Of a DNA stretch of 14,166 nt, positions 6,016 to 13,144 are shown piece by piece. The DNA comes from Hyphomonadaceae bacterium. Lineage in GTDB: Bacteria > Pseudomonadota > Alphaproteobacteria > Caulobacterales > Aquidulcibacteraceae. The stretch is from positions 1-14,166 of the forward strand of contig JAEUMU010000072.1 of NCBI GenBank assembly GCA_016791325.1, given 5' to 3'. Made by a program: the position numbers and the translations under genes. The first letter of the stretch is position 1; each line of letters begins with the position of its first letter. The notes under the pieces were generated by a model, which was given only the letters and a program-made list of their open reading frames with translations, did not search any database and was not told the DNA's origin.

Positions 6016-7929
6016 ATGCCGCGTTTACCGCCCGCGCCCGACCTCGATTGGTCTGATCCAACAGCGCCGCGTTCGCGCGCGTTCGATGATGTCTATTTCT
6101 CAAAAGCTGGGGGCCTGGCCGAGGCTGAAGCCGTGTTCCTGGGCGGATGCGGTTTGCCCGAAGGCTGGAGAAATCGGGATCGTTTCACCGTCTGTGAGCT
6201 GGGTTTTGGGGCTGGAATTAATGTTTTGGCGGCGTGGCGCGCCTGGAAATCGTCACATTTGCCCCATGCGCAATTGCATATCTCGACCATCGAGGCCTTC
6301 CCCCTTGCAAGGGAGGACGCCGCCCGCGCCATGGCCGCGTTCCCGGAGGTGTCCGATCTCGCCCAGCGCCTGCTGAGCCGTTGGCCAGTCCGCGCCGCCG
6401 CGCCCCAGCGTCTCTGGTTCCCGGAGGATGGCTTCTCGCTCACCGTCCATATCGGCGACGCCGAAACCATTTTCTCCGGCCTGGAGGGCCGCTTCGACGC
6501 CTGGTTCCTTGATGGCTTCGCGCCTGCGCGCAATCCGGCGATGTGGAGCCCGGCGCTGTTCCGGCGCATCGCCGCGTTGTCGGCGCCTGGCGCGCGGCTC
6601 GCCACCTACACCGTCGCCGGGGAGGTCCGCCGCGGGCTGGAGGCGGTCGGCTTCACGGTGGAGAAGCGCCCCGGCTTCGCCGCCAAGCGTGAGCGCCTGG
6701 AGGGTCGCTTCGCCGCGGGGGTCGCCCCTGACAGCACGTCGCCCGCGCGCGCCACATTGGGCCAGCTCTATCCCTACGCCGCCGCGCATCCGCGCCGAGT
6801 CGCCGTGATTGGCGCCGGCGTGGCGGGGGCGGCGGCCGCACACGCCTTATCCCGGCGCGGCGTTGAAACCGTGGTGCTGGAAGCGGGGCGGGGCCTGGGC
6901 GCGGGCGCCAGCGGCAATCCCGCCGGCTTGGTCATGCCCCGGCTCGATCGCAGCGGCCCGCTCCGGCCGCTATTTCTGGCGGCTTATCTCGAAGCTGTCG
7001 CCACCTACGAATCCTTTGGCGTGCTTGAGCCCTGCGGCGTGGAGGAACGCGCCGATGCGCGCCGCGCCGAAGCGTTGGCCGATTTGCTCGCCGATCCGCC
7101 GCTGCCAGACGATTGGATGCGTCCGCTGCCGAACGGCGCCGCCTTCCACGCCCGCGCCGGCCTCGTGCGCCCGCTCGCAGCCGCGATCTCCATGATGGCC
7201 GGGGCGAGTTGCCTGTTCGAGGCTGAGGTCGCCGCGCTTGAGCGCGTCAACGGCCAATGGGTGCTGCGCGCCGGCGATGGCCGCGCCATGCTGAAAGCCG
7301 ATGCGGTGGTGCTGGCTTGCGGCGCGCGGCTCACGCAATTCGCGCCGGCCTCGTTCCTGCCCATCACGCTTTCGCGCGGCCAGATCGAATGGGGCCCATG
7401 CGCGACCGCGCCGGCGCACGCCATCGCCCAGAGCGCTTATCTCGCACCCTACGAAGATGGCGTTCTGTTTGGCGCGACCTTCGATGCTGTCACTGATGCG
7501 CGCCGCTTCGACGCCGACGACCACGCCGCCATGGCCGAGGCGCGCACGCGCAACGTTGCGGCCCTTGCAGCCATCGCACCCGAACTCGCCGCTTCTCTCG
7601 ATCCCGCCAAACTGCAATCGCGCGCCGCGCTACGCGCCACCACGCCCGACCGCGTGCCCGTCGCCGGCCTTTTGCCCGATGCGCCGGCCTGGAATGCGCG
7701 CTTTGCCGCTTTGGCCCATGGCGGGGAGGCGCCCGCCGATGCGCCTCCGCCCGCGCACGAAGGCGTTTACGTTATCGGCGGGCTGGGGGCGCGCGGTCTC
7801 ACTTTGGCGCCGTTGCTTGGTGAACGCCTCGCCTCGGAGATGTTCGCAGAGCCGCAAATTCTGCCGAAAAATTCGCTTAACGCGATGCATCCGGCCCGCT
7901 TCCTGCATAGGGCGCTCAAACGACAGTAA
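6016..7929 (+). CDS. mnmC: bifunctional tRNA wobble-uridine modification enzyme MnmC
   Basis: This is a 637-residue two-domain enzyme. The N-terminal SAM methyltransferase (about 1-235) has the SAM-binding motif CELGFGAGINV (60-70) and WFLDGFAPARNPAMW (163-177), typical of the MnmC methylase. The C-terminal FAD oxidoreductase (from about 261) has the dinucleotide-binding motif VAVIGAGVAGAAAA, a GASGNPAGLVMPRL segment, and the closing DAO-type motif YVIGGLGARGLTLAPLLGE. It converts cmnm5s2U34 to nm5s2U and then methylates it to mnm5s2U in certain tRNAs. I took the ATG at 6016; longer frames reach into the terminator at 5955-5990, which makes them unlikely. No strong Shine-Dalgarno is seen. A WecG-type glycosyltransferase follows after 22 nt, probably in the same operon without an obvious functional link. 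Confidence 0.94.
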   Translation: MPRLPPAPDLDWSDPTAPRSRAFDDVYFSKAGGLAEAEAVFLGGCGLPEGWRNRDRFTVCELGFGAGINVLAAWRAWKSSHLPHAQLHISTIEAFPLAREDAARAMAAFPEVSDLAQRLLSRWPVRAAAPQRLWFPEDGFSLTVHIGDAETIFSGLEGRFDAWFLDGFAPARNPAMWSPALFRRIAALSAPGARLATYTVAGEVRRGLEAVGFTVEKRPGFAAKRERLEGRFAAGVAPDSTSPARATLGQLYPYAAAHPRRVAVIGAGVAGAAAAHALSRRGVETVVLEAGRGLGAGASGNPAGLVMPRLDRSGPLRPLFLAAYLEAVATYESFGVLEPCGVEERADARRAEALADLLADPPLPDDWMRPLPNGAAFHARAGLVRPLAAAISMMAGASCLFEAEVAALERVNGQWVLRAGDGRAMLKADAVVLACGARLTQFAPASFLPITLSRGQIEWGPCATAPAHAIAQSAYLAPYEDGVLFGATFDAVTDARRFDADDHAAMAEARTRNVAALAAIAPELAASLDPAKLQSRAALRATTPDRVPVAGLLPDAPAWNARFAALAHGGEAPADAPPPAHEGVYVIGGLGARGLTLAPLLGERLASEMFAEPQILPKNSLNAMHPARFLHRALKRQ

Positions 7930-7951
7930 ACGCGACGTTTGGGTTAACAGA

Positions 7952-8725
7952 ATGGCTTTCGACAGCAGCGCCGCACATTCGCATGCGGTGGACTTTCTCG
8001 ACTTCTCCTTCAGCGGTCTGGATCTCGATGCGGCGGTGGACGCGATCAGCGTCCGCGCCAGCCTCGATGCGCCCTTTGCCTATGTGGCCACGCCCAACGT
8101 GGATCATGTCGTCGGCGCGCACGCCGATCCCGCGCGCCACGTTCTTTATGACGGCGCCTGGCTCACGCTGAATGATAGCCGCGTGCTGCAAAGCCTGGCT
8201 GCGCGCGCCGGGCTCGCGCTGCCGCTCGCCTGCGGCTCCGACATCGCCGAGCGCCTGTTCGATACCGTGATCCATCGCCACGAACCGGTCGTCATCATCG
8301 GCGGCGATCGCGAAGGCGTGCGCGAACTCAAGCGCCGCTACGGCCTGACGGACGTGCGCTGGCACAATCCCCCGCGCGGCTTGAAGCAAAATCCCGCCGC
8401 CGTGGTCGCCGCCGCGCAGTTCGCCGCCGCCCAGCGCGCGCGCTTCACCTTCATCTGCGTGGGCGCGCCGCAGCAGGAAATGATCGCCTACGCCATCGCG
8501 CGCCAGGGCGGCGCCATTGGCGTGGGCCTGTGTGTCGGCGCCGCGCTCGATTTCCTTTCCGGGCGTGCGCAGCGCGCGCCGGGCTGGATGCGCCGGGCGG
8601 GCCTGGAATGGCTGCATCGCCTCATCAATGAGCCCACCCGCTTGTGGAAGCGCTATTTGGTCGATGGGCCCAAGGTGTTTTCGCTGTTCGCGGCGTGGCG
8701 CGCGTCGATGGCCGCCGCCAGCTGA
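7952..8725 (+). CDS. WecG/TagA/CpsF family glycosyltransferase
   Basis: This is a 257-residue protein carrying the family motifs in order: VATPNVDHVVGAH (45-57), YDGAWLTLNDSRVL (66-79), in which Asp67 matches the catalytic Asp position of TagA-like enzymes, ACGSDIAERL (93-102), VVIIGGDREGV (113-123), FICVGAPQQEM (167-177), LDFLSGRAQRAPGWMRR (199-215) and GLEWLHRLINEPTRLWKRYL (217-236). These enzymes add a sugar, often N-acetylmannosamine or its uronic acid, to a polyprenyl-linked intermediate at the inner membrane during surface polysaccharide synthesis. The acceptor and polymer here are unknown, and no other polysaccharide genes are in the window. The start at 7952 follows the mnmC stop by 22 nt. 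The last 73 nt overlap the convergent GPH transporter gene. Confidence 0.9.
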   Translation: MAFDSSAAHSHAVDFLDFSFSGLDLDAAVDAISVRASLDAPFAYVATPNVDHVVGAHADPARHVLYDGAWLTLNDSRVLQSLAARAGLALPLACGSDIAERLFDTVIHRHEPVVIIGGDREGVRELKRRYGLTDVRWHNPPRGLKQNPAAVVAAAQFAAAQRARFTFICVGAPQQEMIAYAIARQGGAIGVGLCVGAALDFLSGRAQRAPGWMRRAGLEWLHRLINEPTRLWKRYLVDGPKVFSLFAAWRASMAAAS

Positions 8726-10035
8726 CGCTGGCGCGCTTCATCGAGCGGATATTTGCGCAGCGAAAGCGCCGCCAGCAGGCAAAGCAGTATCGGCACGCCG
8801 ATAAAGAGACCGCTCAGCGTCGCCAACGCGGCGGGTGAATTCTGCGCGCCCTCCACTGCGCTGAAGCCCACCAGGCCGAGCACCGCATAGGTAATCGGCC
8901 CGGAGGCGATGCCGAGCTTCGATGTCGTCAGCAGCAGGCCGAAATAGAGGCCGGAGCGGCGCGCCCCGCAGGCGAGCTCATCTTCATCCACAACATCCGC
9001 CATCAGCGCGCGCGTCAGCAGCACGCCGCCGCCTTGCGCTAGCCCCGCCACCGCCATGAACGGCGCCGCGATCGGAAAATTGTGCGGCGGCAGCACCAGC
9101 AGTATCGCCGTCGTCACGGCGGTGTAGATCATCGCCGCCTGCAGCGCACGATGCTTGCCCAGTCTGCGCGCGGCCCACCACCAGAGCGGCACGCCGGCCA
9201 GCCCGGCGATGAAATAGATCGCCAGCAGCGTCTGTGACTCGCGCTCGAACCCCAGCACGAACTGAAAGTAAAATAGGAAGAGCCCGCCTGAAACGCCCTG
9301 CGCCACGCCCAGCAGCAGGTCCGGAATCAGCACGCGCTGCGCCGTCTTGTTCTGCATCAGCGCGCGCAAGGAATCTCCAAGCGTCAGATGCGGCTGCGGC
9401 GGGCGCGGGGTCTCCCGCACGAACAGGATCGTCGCCAGCGTCGTCGCCGGCAGCAGCAGTAAGAGCGTCCAGCCCATAGCGTGAACCGCGCCGGTATTGC
9501 CGCCGTCCGTTCCCTGCGCCACCACGCCCGCGATCAGCAGCATGATCACTTGCCCAATCATGCTCGCGGTCTGCACCATGCCCAGCACATGCGTGCGCCC
9601 GTGATAGGTGGGGATCAGTTCGCCGGCCCAGCCCAGATGCGCGATCAGCATTGCCGCGCTGACGAAATAGAGCAGGAAGATCGCCACCGCCGCGATCATG
9701 AAATCCACGCCGGGCCAAAGCCCAAGAAACACGAACCACACCATCACCATCAGCGGCGGGCAGGTCAGCGCGATCCAAAGCCGGCGGCGGCCGAAGCGCG
9801 TCTCGGTGCGGTCCTGTATGCCGCCCACCATCGGGTCGATCAGCAGATCGAACACGCGCGCGCCCAGGAAAATGGCCGAAACCGCGGCCAACGGAATGCC
9901 CAGGTGCGAAGCGAAATAGGGCGGCAGGAAGATGATCGTGGGCAGCGAAAGCGCCAGCAGCGGAGCGGCGGGTGCTGCGAACGCGGCGATTTCCCAATTG
10001 GAAACCTTGCGCTCTGTGCTGGGCGTTTGCGTCAC
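8653..10035 (-). CDS. MFS transporter of the GPH (glycoside-pentoside-hexuronide:cation symporter) type
   Basis: This is a 460-residue, roughly twelve-segment inner-membrane protein. The signature VFDLLIDPMVGGIQDRTETR (61-80) followed by FGRRRLW is diagnostic of GPH/MFS_2 carriers, which import sugars or glycosides with H+ or Na+. LGWAGELIPTYHGRTHV fits the next conserved loop. A GTG at 10035 is chosen because TCCTCCC (10039-10045, GGGAGGA on the coding strand) lies 3 nt upstream. The gene is 66 nt downstream of the SuhB-like gene and probably the last of its operon. Its final 24 codons overlap the end of the convergent glycosyltransferase. The cargo is not predictable; a link with the upstream inositol phosphatase is only a suggestion. 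Confidence 0.9.
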   Translation of the reverse strand: MTQTPSTERKVSNWEIAAFAAPAAPLLALSLPTIIFLPPYFASHLGIPLAAVSAIFLGARVFDLLIDPMVGGIQDRTETRFGRRRLWIALTCPPLMVMVWFVFLGLWPGVDFMIAAVAIFLLYFVSAAMLIAHLGWAGELIPTYHGRTHVLGMVQTASMIGQVIMLLIAGVVAQGTDGGNTGAVHAMGWTLLLLLPATTLATILFVRETPRPPQPHLTLGDSLRALMQNKTAQRVLIPDLLLGVAQGVSGGLFLFYFQFVLGFERESQTLLAIYFIAGLAGVPLWWWAARRLGKHRALQAAMIYTAVTTAILLVLPPHNFPIAAPFMAVAGLAQGGGVLLTRALMADVVDEDELACGARRSGLYFGLLLTTSKLGIASGPITYAVLGLVGFSAVEGAQNSPAALATLSGLFIGVPILLCLLAALSLRKYPLDEARQRQLAAAIDARHAANSENTLGPSTK

Positions 10036-10038
10036 GCG

Positions 10039-10045
10039 TCCTCCC
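10039..10045 (-). promoter_or_regulatory. ribosome binding site setting a GTG start for the GPH transporter
   Basis: GGGAGGA on the minus strand lies close before the GTG at 10033-10035. It is the strongest Shine-Dalgarno in the window in front of an assigned gene, and it supports the non-ATG start. Confidence 0.7.
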
Positions 10046-10101
10046 GGCGCGTAAGCCGCGCTCTGAACAGAGGATCAGTGTTCACGAGCCTGCGCGCGCA
10101 A

Positions 10102-10890
10102 TCAATCGCCGCGCACCGCTTTCGTGAGCAGAGGCAACAGCCGGTCATTGGCCGCGATCACCGCGCCGGTCTGCAAAAAGTCGCCGCCGTCGATTTCTTT
10201 CACGAAGCCGCCAGCTTCGCGCACCAGCACGGCGCCAGCGCTCACATCCCACGCCGAAAGGCCGCGCTCCCAGAATCCATCGAACCGTCCTGCCGCAACG
10301 TAAGCCAGATCCAGCGACGCCGCGCCGAAGCGGCGCACGCCGGCTGTCTGCGCGATCACGCGCTCCACTTCGCGCAAGAACACGCTGTGTCCCGGCTTGC
10401 CGTGAAACGGCGTGCCGGTTGCGATCAGCGCATCGCGCATGTCGGTGCGCGCGGCCACGCGCAAGCGCCGGTCGTTCAGGTAGGCGCCGGCGCCTTTCTC
10501 GGCCCAGAACAATTCGTCACGCACCACATTGTAAACCACGCCCGCAACCAGCACGCCTTCGCGCTCCAGCCCGATCGAAACCGCGAAATGCGGGATGCCG
10601 TGCAGAAAGTTCGAGGTGCCGTCGAGCGGGTCGACGATCCAGCGATGCGACTTATCCGTGCCGTCCACGGCGCCGCGTTCTTCCATCAGGAAGCCGTAGC
10701 CAGGGCGCGCCTTCGCCAGTTCTTCGTAAATGGTCTTCTCCGCCTTCAGATCGGCGGTCGAGGCAAAATCGCTCGGCCCCTTGCGCGAGACCTGCAGGTT
10801 CTCGATCTCGCCGAAATCGCGCGACAGCCCGCGCGCCGCTTTGCGCGCGGCGGCGATCATGACGTTGAGGGTGGGCGAGGTTTGCGGCAC
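10102..10890 (-). CDS. suhB: inositol monophosphatase family protein (SuhB-like)
   Basis: This is a 262-residue Mg-dependent phosphatase. The metal-binding motifs are complete: MEERG (69-73, Glu70/Glu71), WIVDPLDGTSNFLHG (84-98, Asp87 and Asp90) and SAWDVSAGA (212-220, Asp215). It hydrolyses myo-inositol phosphates; SuhB proteins also act in rRNA antitermination and maturation. A GTG start at 10890 is taken because the N-terminus SPTLNVMIAAARKA fits alphaproteobacterial SuhB proteins. The ATG at 10860 would cut into this conserved part. No Shine-Dalgarno is evident. It lies 64 nt after the VOC gene and 66 nt before the GPH transporter. The symbol follows overall resemblance; a CysQ- or HisN-like role cannot be fully excluded. 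Confidence 0.9.
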   Translation of the reverse strand: MPQTSPTLNVMIAAARKAARGLSRDFGEIENLQVSRKGPSDFASTADLKAEKTIYEELAKARPGYGFLMEERGAVDGTDKSHRWIVDPLDGTSNFLHGIPHFAVSIGLEREGVLVAGVVYNVVRDELFWAEKGAGAYLNDRRLRVAARTDMRDALIATGTPFHGKPGHSVFLREVERVIAQTAGVRRFGAASLDLAYVAAGRFDGFWERGLSAWDVSAGAVLVREAGGFVKEIDGGDFLQTGAVIAANDRLLPLLTKAVRGD

Positions 10891-10954
10891 GGGGCGAGGG
10901 TGCTAGCAGGGGCGCGCCCCCCCGGCAAGGCGGCGCACCCGCCCGCGACGCCGA

Positions 10955-11350
10955 TTACTCAGCGCTGTGGCACACAGCTTCAATTTTCGAGCCATCCGCG
11001 TCGCGCACGAAGGCGGCGTAATAATTGGGATGGTATTCGCTGCGCAGCCCAGGCGAGCCGTCCTCGACGCCGCCCTGGTCGAGCGCCGCCAGGTAGAACG
11101 CATCCACCGCCGCGCGCGTCTGCGCGTTGAAGGCGATATGGGCGCCGTTGCCGAAGCTGGCCGGCCTGCCGTTCACCGGCAGCTGAATCCAGAACACTGG
11201 CTTTTGCCCCGTCCCATAGCCCACGCCAACCAGCCGCCCGCCAATCTCCACAGGCATCACCGGCTCAAGCCCGAGCGGCGCCAGCGCCGCATCATAGAAC
11301 GCCTTCGCGCGCGCCATGTTGCTCACGCCTATGGATACGTGATCAATCAT
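10955..11350 (-). CDS. VOC (glyoxalase/bleomycin-resistance/dioxygenase) family protein
   Basis: This is a 131-residue protein with the paired beta-alpha-beta-beta-beta modules of the VOC fold. It opens MIDHVSIGVSNMARAKAFYD and closes YYAAFVRDADGSKIEAVCH. His4, His71 (GAHIAF) and Glu124 (KIEAV) are candidate metal ligands. Members include glyoxalases, dioxygenases and resistance proteins; this short, stand-alone group mostly has no assigned substrate. The ATG overlaps the stop of the dienelactone hydrolase gene (ATGA, 11347-11350) and AAGGGAG lies 7 nt upstream, so the two are translated as a coupled pair. Confidence 0.9.
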   Translation of the reverse strand: MIDHVSIGVSNMARAKAFYDAALAPLGLEPVMPVEIGGRLVGVGYGTGQKPVFWIQLPVNGRPASFGNGAHIAFNAQTRAAVDAFYLAALDQGGVEDGSPGLRSEYHPNYYAAFVRDADGSKIEAVCHSAE

Positions 11351-12030
11351 TCGCCATCTCCCTTGGCGCGCCAGCGCGCGAACCAGTCAAGTGTGCGCTG
11401 CAACGCCAGTTCGCAAGCGGGGGCGTTGAAATCGTGGCTCCCGCGCCGGCAGAAGCCGTGCCCGGCCTGATAGAGATAGATCGGCGTGTCCGCCGGCGCG
11501 GCCGCGCGCACGCGCTCCACATCGGTCAGCGGAATCGACGCGTCTTCGGCGCCATAATGCAGCATGATCGGCGCGCGCGGGGGCTGATCCAGCATGTCGG
11601 TGATCAGCCGGCCGTAGAAGCCTGAAGCCGCGCGCACGCCGCTGCAGTGCGCCGCCGCCGCCCAGCTTGCGGCGCCGCCCCAGCAGAACCCGGTGACGAA
11701 ACACGGCCCGCCCAGGGCGTCGATGGCGGCTTGAATATCACCCACCACTTGCGGCCACGGCGTCGCCATGAACGCTGCCCGCCCCGCCGTGACGCCCGCT
11801 GCATCGGCCGCAACGTCCAGCCCTGGCGCCACGCGCTCGAACATCGCCGGCGCCAGCACGTCATAGCCCGCCTCTGCGAAGATGGCGGCGATGTCTTTGA
11901 TGTGGGCGGTGACCCCGAAAATCTCTTGAATCACCACCACTGCGCCAATCGCCTTGCCGCGCGCCGGGAGGTGGTGCGCCGGCACGGCGAATCCGTCGTG
12001 CTTGCTGTGCAGAAGCAGGGTCTCGCTCAT
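11347..12030 (-). CDS. dienelactone hydrolase family protein
   Basis: This is a 227-residue alpha/beta hydrolase of the DLH family. The nucleophile motif is GFCWGG with Cys116. Asp163 (YGAEDASIP) and His191 (QAGHGF) complete the Cys-Asp-His triad. Glu36 in IQEIFGV is the residue that positions the Cys in carboxymethylenebutenolidases. It has no signal peptide, so it is cytoplasmic. The classical reaction opens dienelactone to maleylacetate in aromatic degradation, but no other such gene is here and many homologues act on other esters or lactones. The gene is first in a minus-strand series with the VOC protein, the SuhB-like phosphatase and the GPH transporter. It is divergent from the aspartic protease gene across a 112-nt spacer. 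GGAT about 4 nt before the ATG is the only ribosome-site candidate. Confidence 0.92.
   Translation of the reverse strand: MSETLLLHSKHDGFAVPAHHLPARGKAIGAVVVIQEIFGVTAHIKDIAAIFAEAGYDVLAPAMFERVAPGLDVAADAAGVTAGRAAFMATPWPQVVGDIQAAIDALGGPCFVTGFCWGGAASWAAAAHCSGVRAASGFYGRLITDMLDQPPRAPIMLHYGAEDASIPLTDVERVRAAAPADTPIYLYQAGHGFCRRGSHDFNAPACELALQRTLDWFARWRAKGDGE
11358..11364 (-). promoter_or_regulatory. ribosome binding site of the VOC gene inside the hydrolase gene
   Basis: AAGGGAG on the minus strand lies 7 nt before the VOC ATG, within the last codons of the dienelactone hydrolase gene. It supports the overlapping start. Confidence 0.65.
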
Positions 12031-12142
12031 GCGCTATCCGTCGCACGCCGCGTTGCGTTCGTCGAGCGCCGGCCCGCTCTCACGGCAAGTTGTGCGTTCG
12101 CCTCTGGCAAGCGGGCGCGCCTGGTTCCATGCTCGCCGCGTT

Positions 12143-13144
12143 ATGACCCATCGGCTGCGCGTGTCGGCTTTGATTGCGGGCGTGGTTTGGCTTTTCGCCG
12201 CTCCGGCCTCAGCCCAATGCGTGCGCGCGCCTGAACTCACCGTCGCGCCCAGCGCTGACGCCTCCGCCGGCCCCACGCTCAACGATCGCCTGGGGCGCAT
12301 GGTGGCGCCGGTGATGGTCAACGGGCAGGGGCCGTTCCGTTTCGTTGTTGATACTGGCGCCAATCGCTCGGTGCTGTCGCAGGGGCTCGCTGATCGTCTC
12401 GGCCTCACGCCCTTCGGCCAGGGCGAGGTCCACACCGTTCACGGCGAAACCACCGCGCCGCTCGTGCGCATCGAAAGCCTGAGCTACGGCCAGGTGATTT
12501 TGCCCGCCGAGCCGATGCCGGTGCTGAGCGGGCCGGTATTCGCCGGCGAGCAAGGTCTGCTCGGCGTTGATGGCATGCGCGGTCGGCGCCTGCGGCTCGA
12601 TTTCGATCGTAGCTGCATAGAAATCCGCCCGGCCTCGCGCTCCCGTTTCGCCGGAGAAGGCTGGACGCGCCTGCGCGGCGAGCTGCGCTTTGGCCATCTC
12701 GTCGTCATTCCCGGCCGCATCGGCACGGTGAACCTGAACGTGCTGGTCGATACCGGCTCCGATCGTTCGCTGGCCAACGTCGCATTGCGCGACGCGCTGC
12801 GTCAGGCCAATCCGCATTGGGCGCGCGATGTGGAAGGGGCCGTGCGCGCCTATAGCGCCGGCCACGCTGTCCTGCTTGATGAAGCCATGGCGCTGCCGCG
12901 GCTGCAGCTGCAGGATATGCAAATCCGCAATCTGGTGACCTTCGTCGGCGATTTTCACATCTTCACGCTTTGGGGCATGCAGAACGAGCCCACCATGCTG
13001 ATCGGCATGGATGTGATCTCCCGCGCGCGCGAAATCGTCATTGACTATGACCGCGCCACCGTGGATTTCCGCGTCCGTCAGACTAGCCGCACCGGCTCCA
13101 ACATCACCCGTGCGCAAACCCGCGGCAGTTCAACCTACGAATAG
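12143..13144 (+). CDS. secreted retropepsin-like aspartic protease with two DTG motifs
   Basis: This is a 333-residue protein. Residues 1-24 form a signal peptide ending in the cleavage site ASA, so it is periplasmic or secreted. Two aspartic-protease halves follow. The first has FVVDTGANRSVLS (Asp70) and GLLGVDGM (138-145); the second has VLVDTGSDRSLANV (Asp203) and, near the C-terminus, MLIGMDVIS. Each half shows the DTG loop and the later hydrophobic-hydrophobic-Gly motif of retropepsin folds, so one chain could supply both catalytic Asp residues, as pepsin does. The start at 12143 is chosen for the signal peptide; the longer frame reaches back into the divergent hydrolase gene. No clear Shine-Dalgarno is present. 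The last 15 nt overlap the convergent Bcr/CflA gene. The substrate is unknown. Confidence 0.88.
   Translation: MTHRLRVSALIAGVVWLFAAPASAQCVRAPELTVAPSADASAGPTLNDRLGRMVAPVMVNGQGPFRFVVDTGANRSVLSQGLADRLGLTPFGQGEVHTVHGETTAPLVRIESLSYGQVILPAEPMPVLSGPVFAGEQGLLGVDGMRGRRLRLDFDRSCIEIRPASRSRFAGEGWTRLRGELRFGHLVVIPGRIGTVNLNVLVDTGSDRSLANVALRDALRQANPHWARDVEGAVRAYSAGHAVLLDEAMALPRLQLQDMQIRNLVTFVGDFHIFTLWGMQNEPTMLIGMDVISRAREIVIDYDRATVDFRVRQTSRTGSNITRAQTRGSSTYE

Noticed and set aside
5486..6103. Minus-strand open frame with Arg/Gly-rich product opposite the Thr-rich lipoprotein
   Set aside because: Its Arg/Gly/Ser repeats are just the complement of Thr/Ala codons, and it crosses the strong terminator.
10909..10920. 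GGGGCGCGCCCC palindrome between the VOC and SuhB-like genes as a terminator
   Set aside because: It has almost no loop and no T-tract on either strand; it is more likely GC-rich spacer, although a weak stabilising hairpin is possible.
9481..11130. Long plus-strand open frame of about 549 codons opposite the GPH transporter, SuhB-like and VOC genes
   Set aside because: It runs antisense to three genes with clear family motifs, is His/Arg/Gln-rich without recognisable domains, and is the usual antisense opening of high-GC coding sequence.
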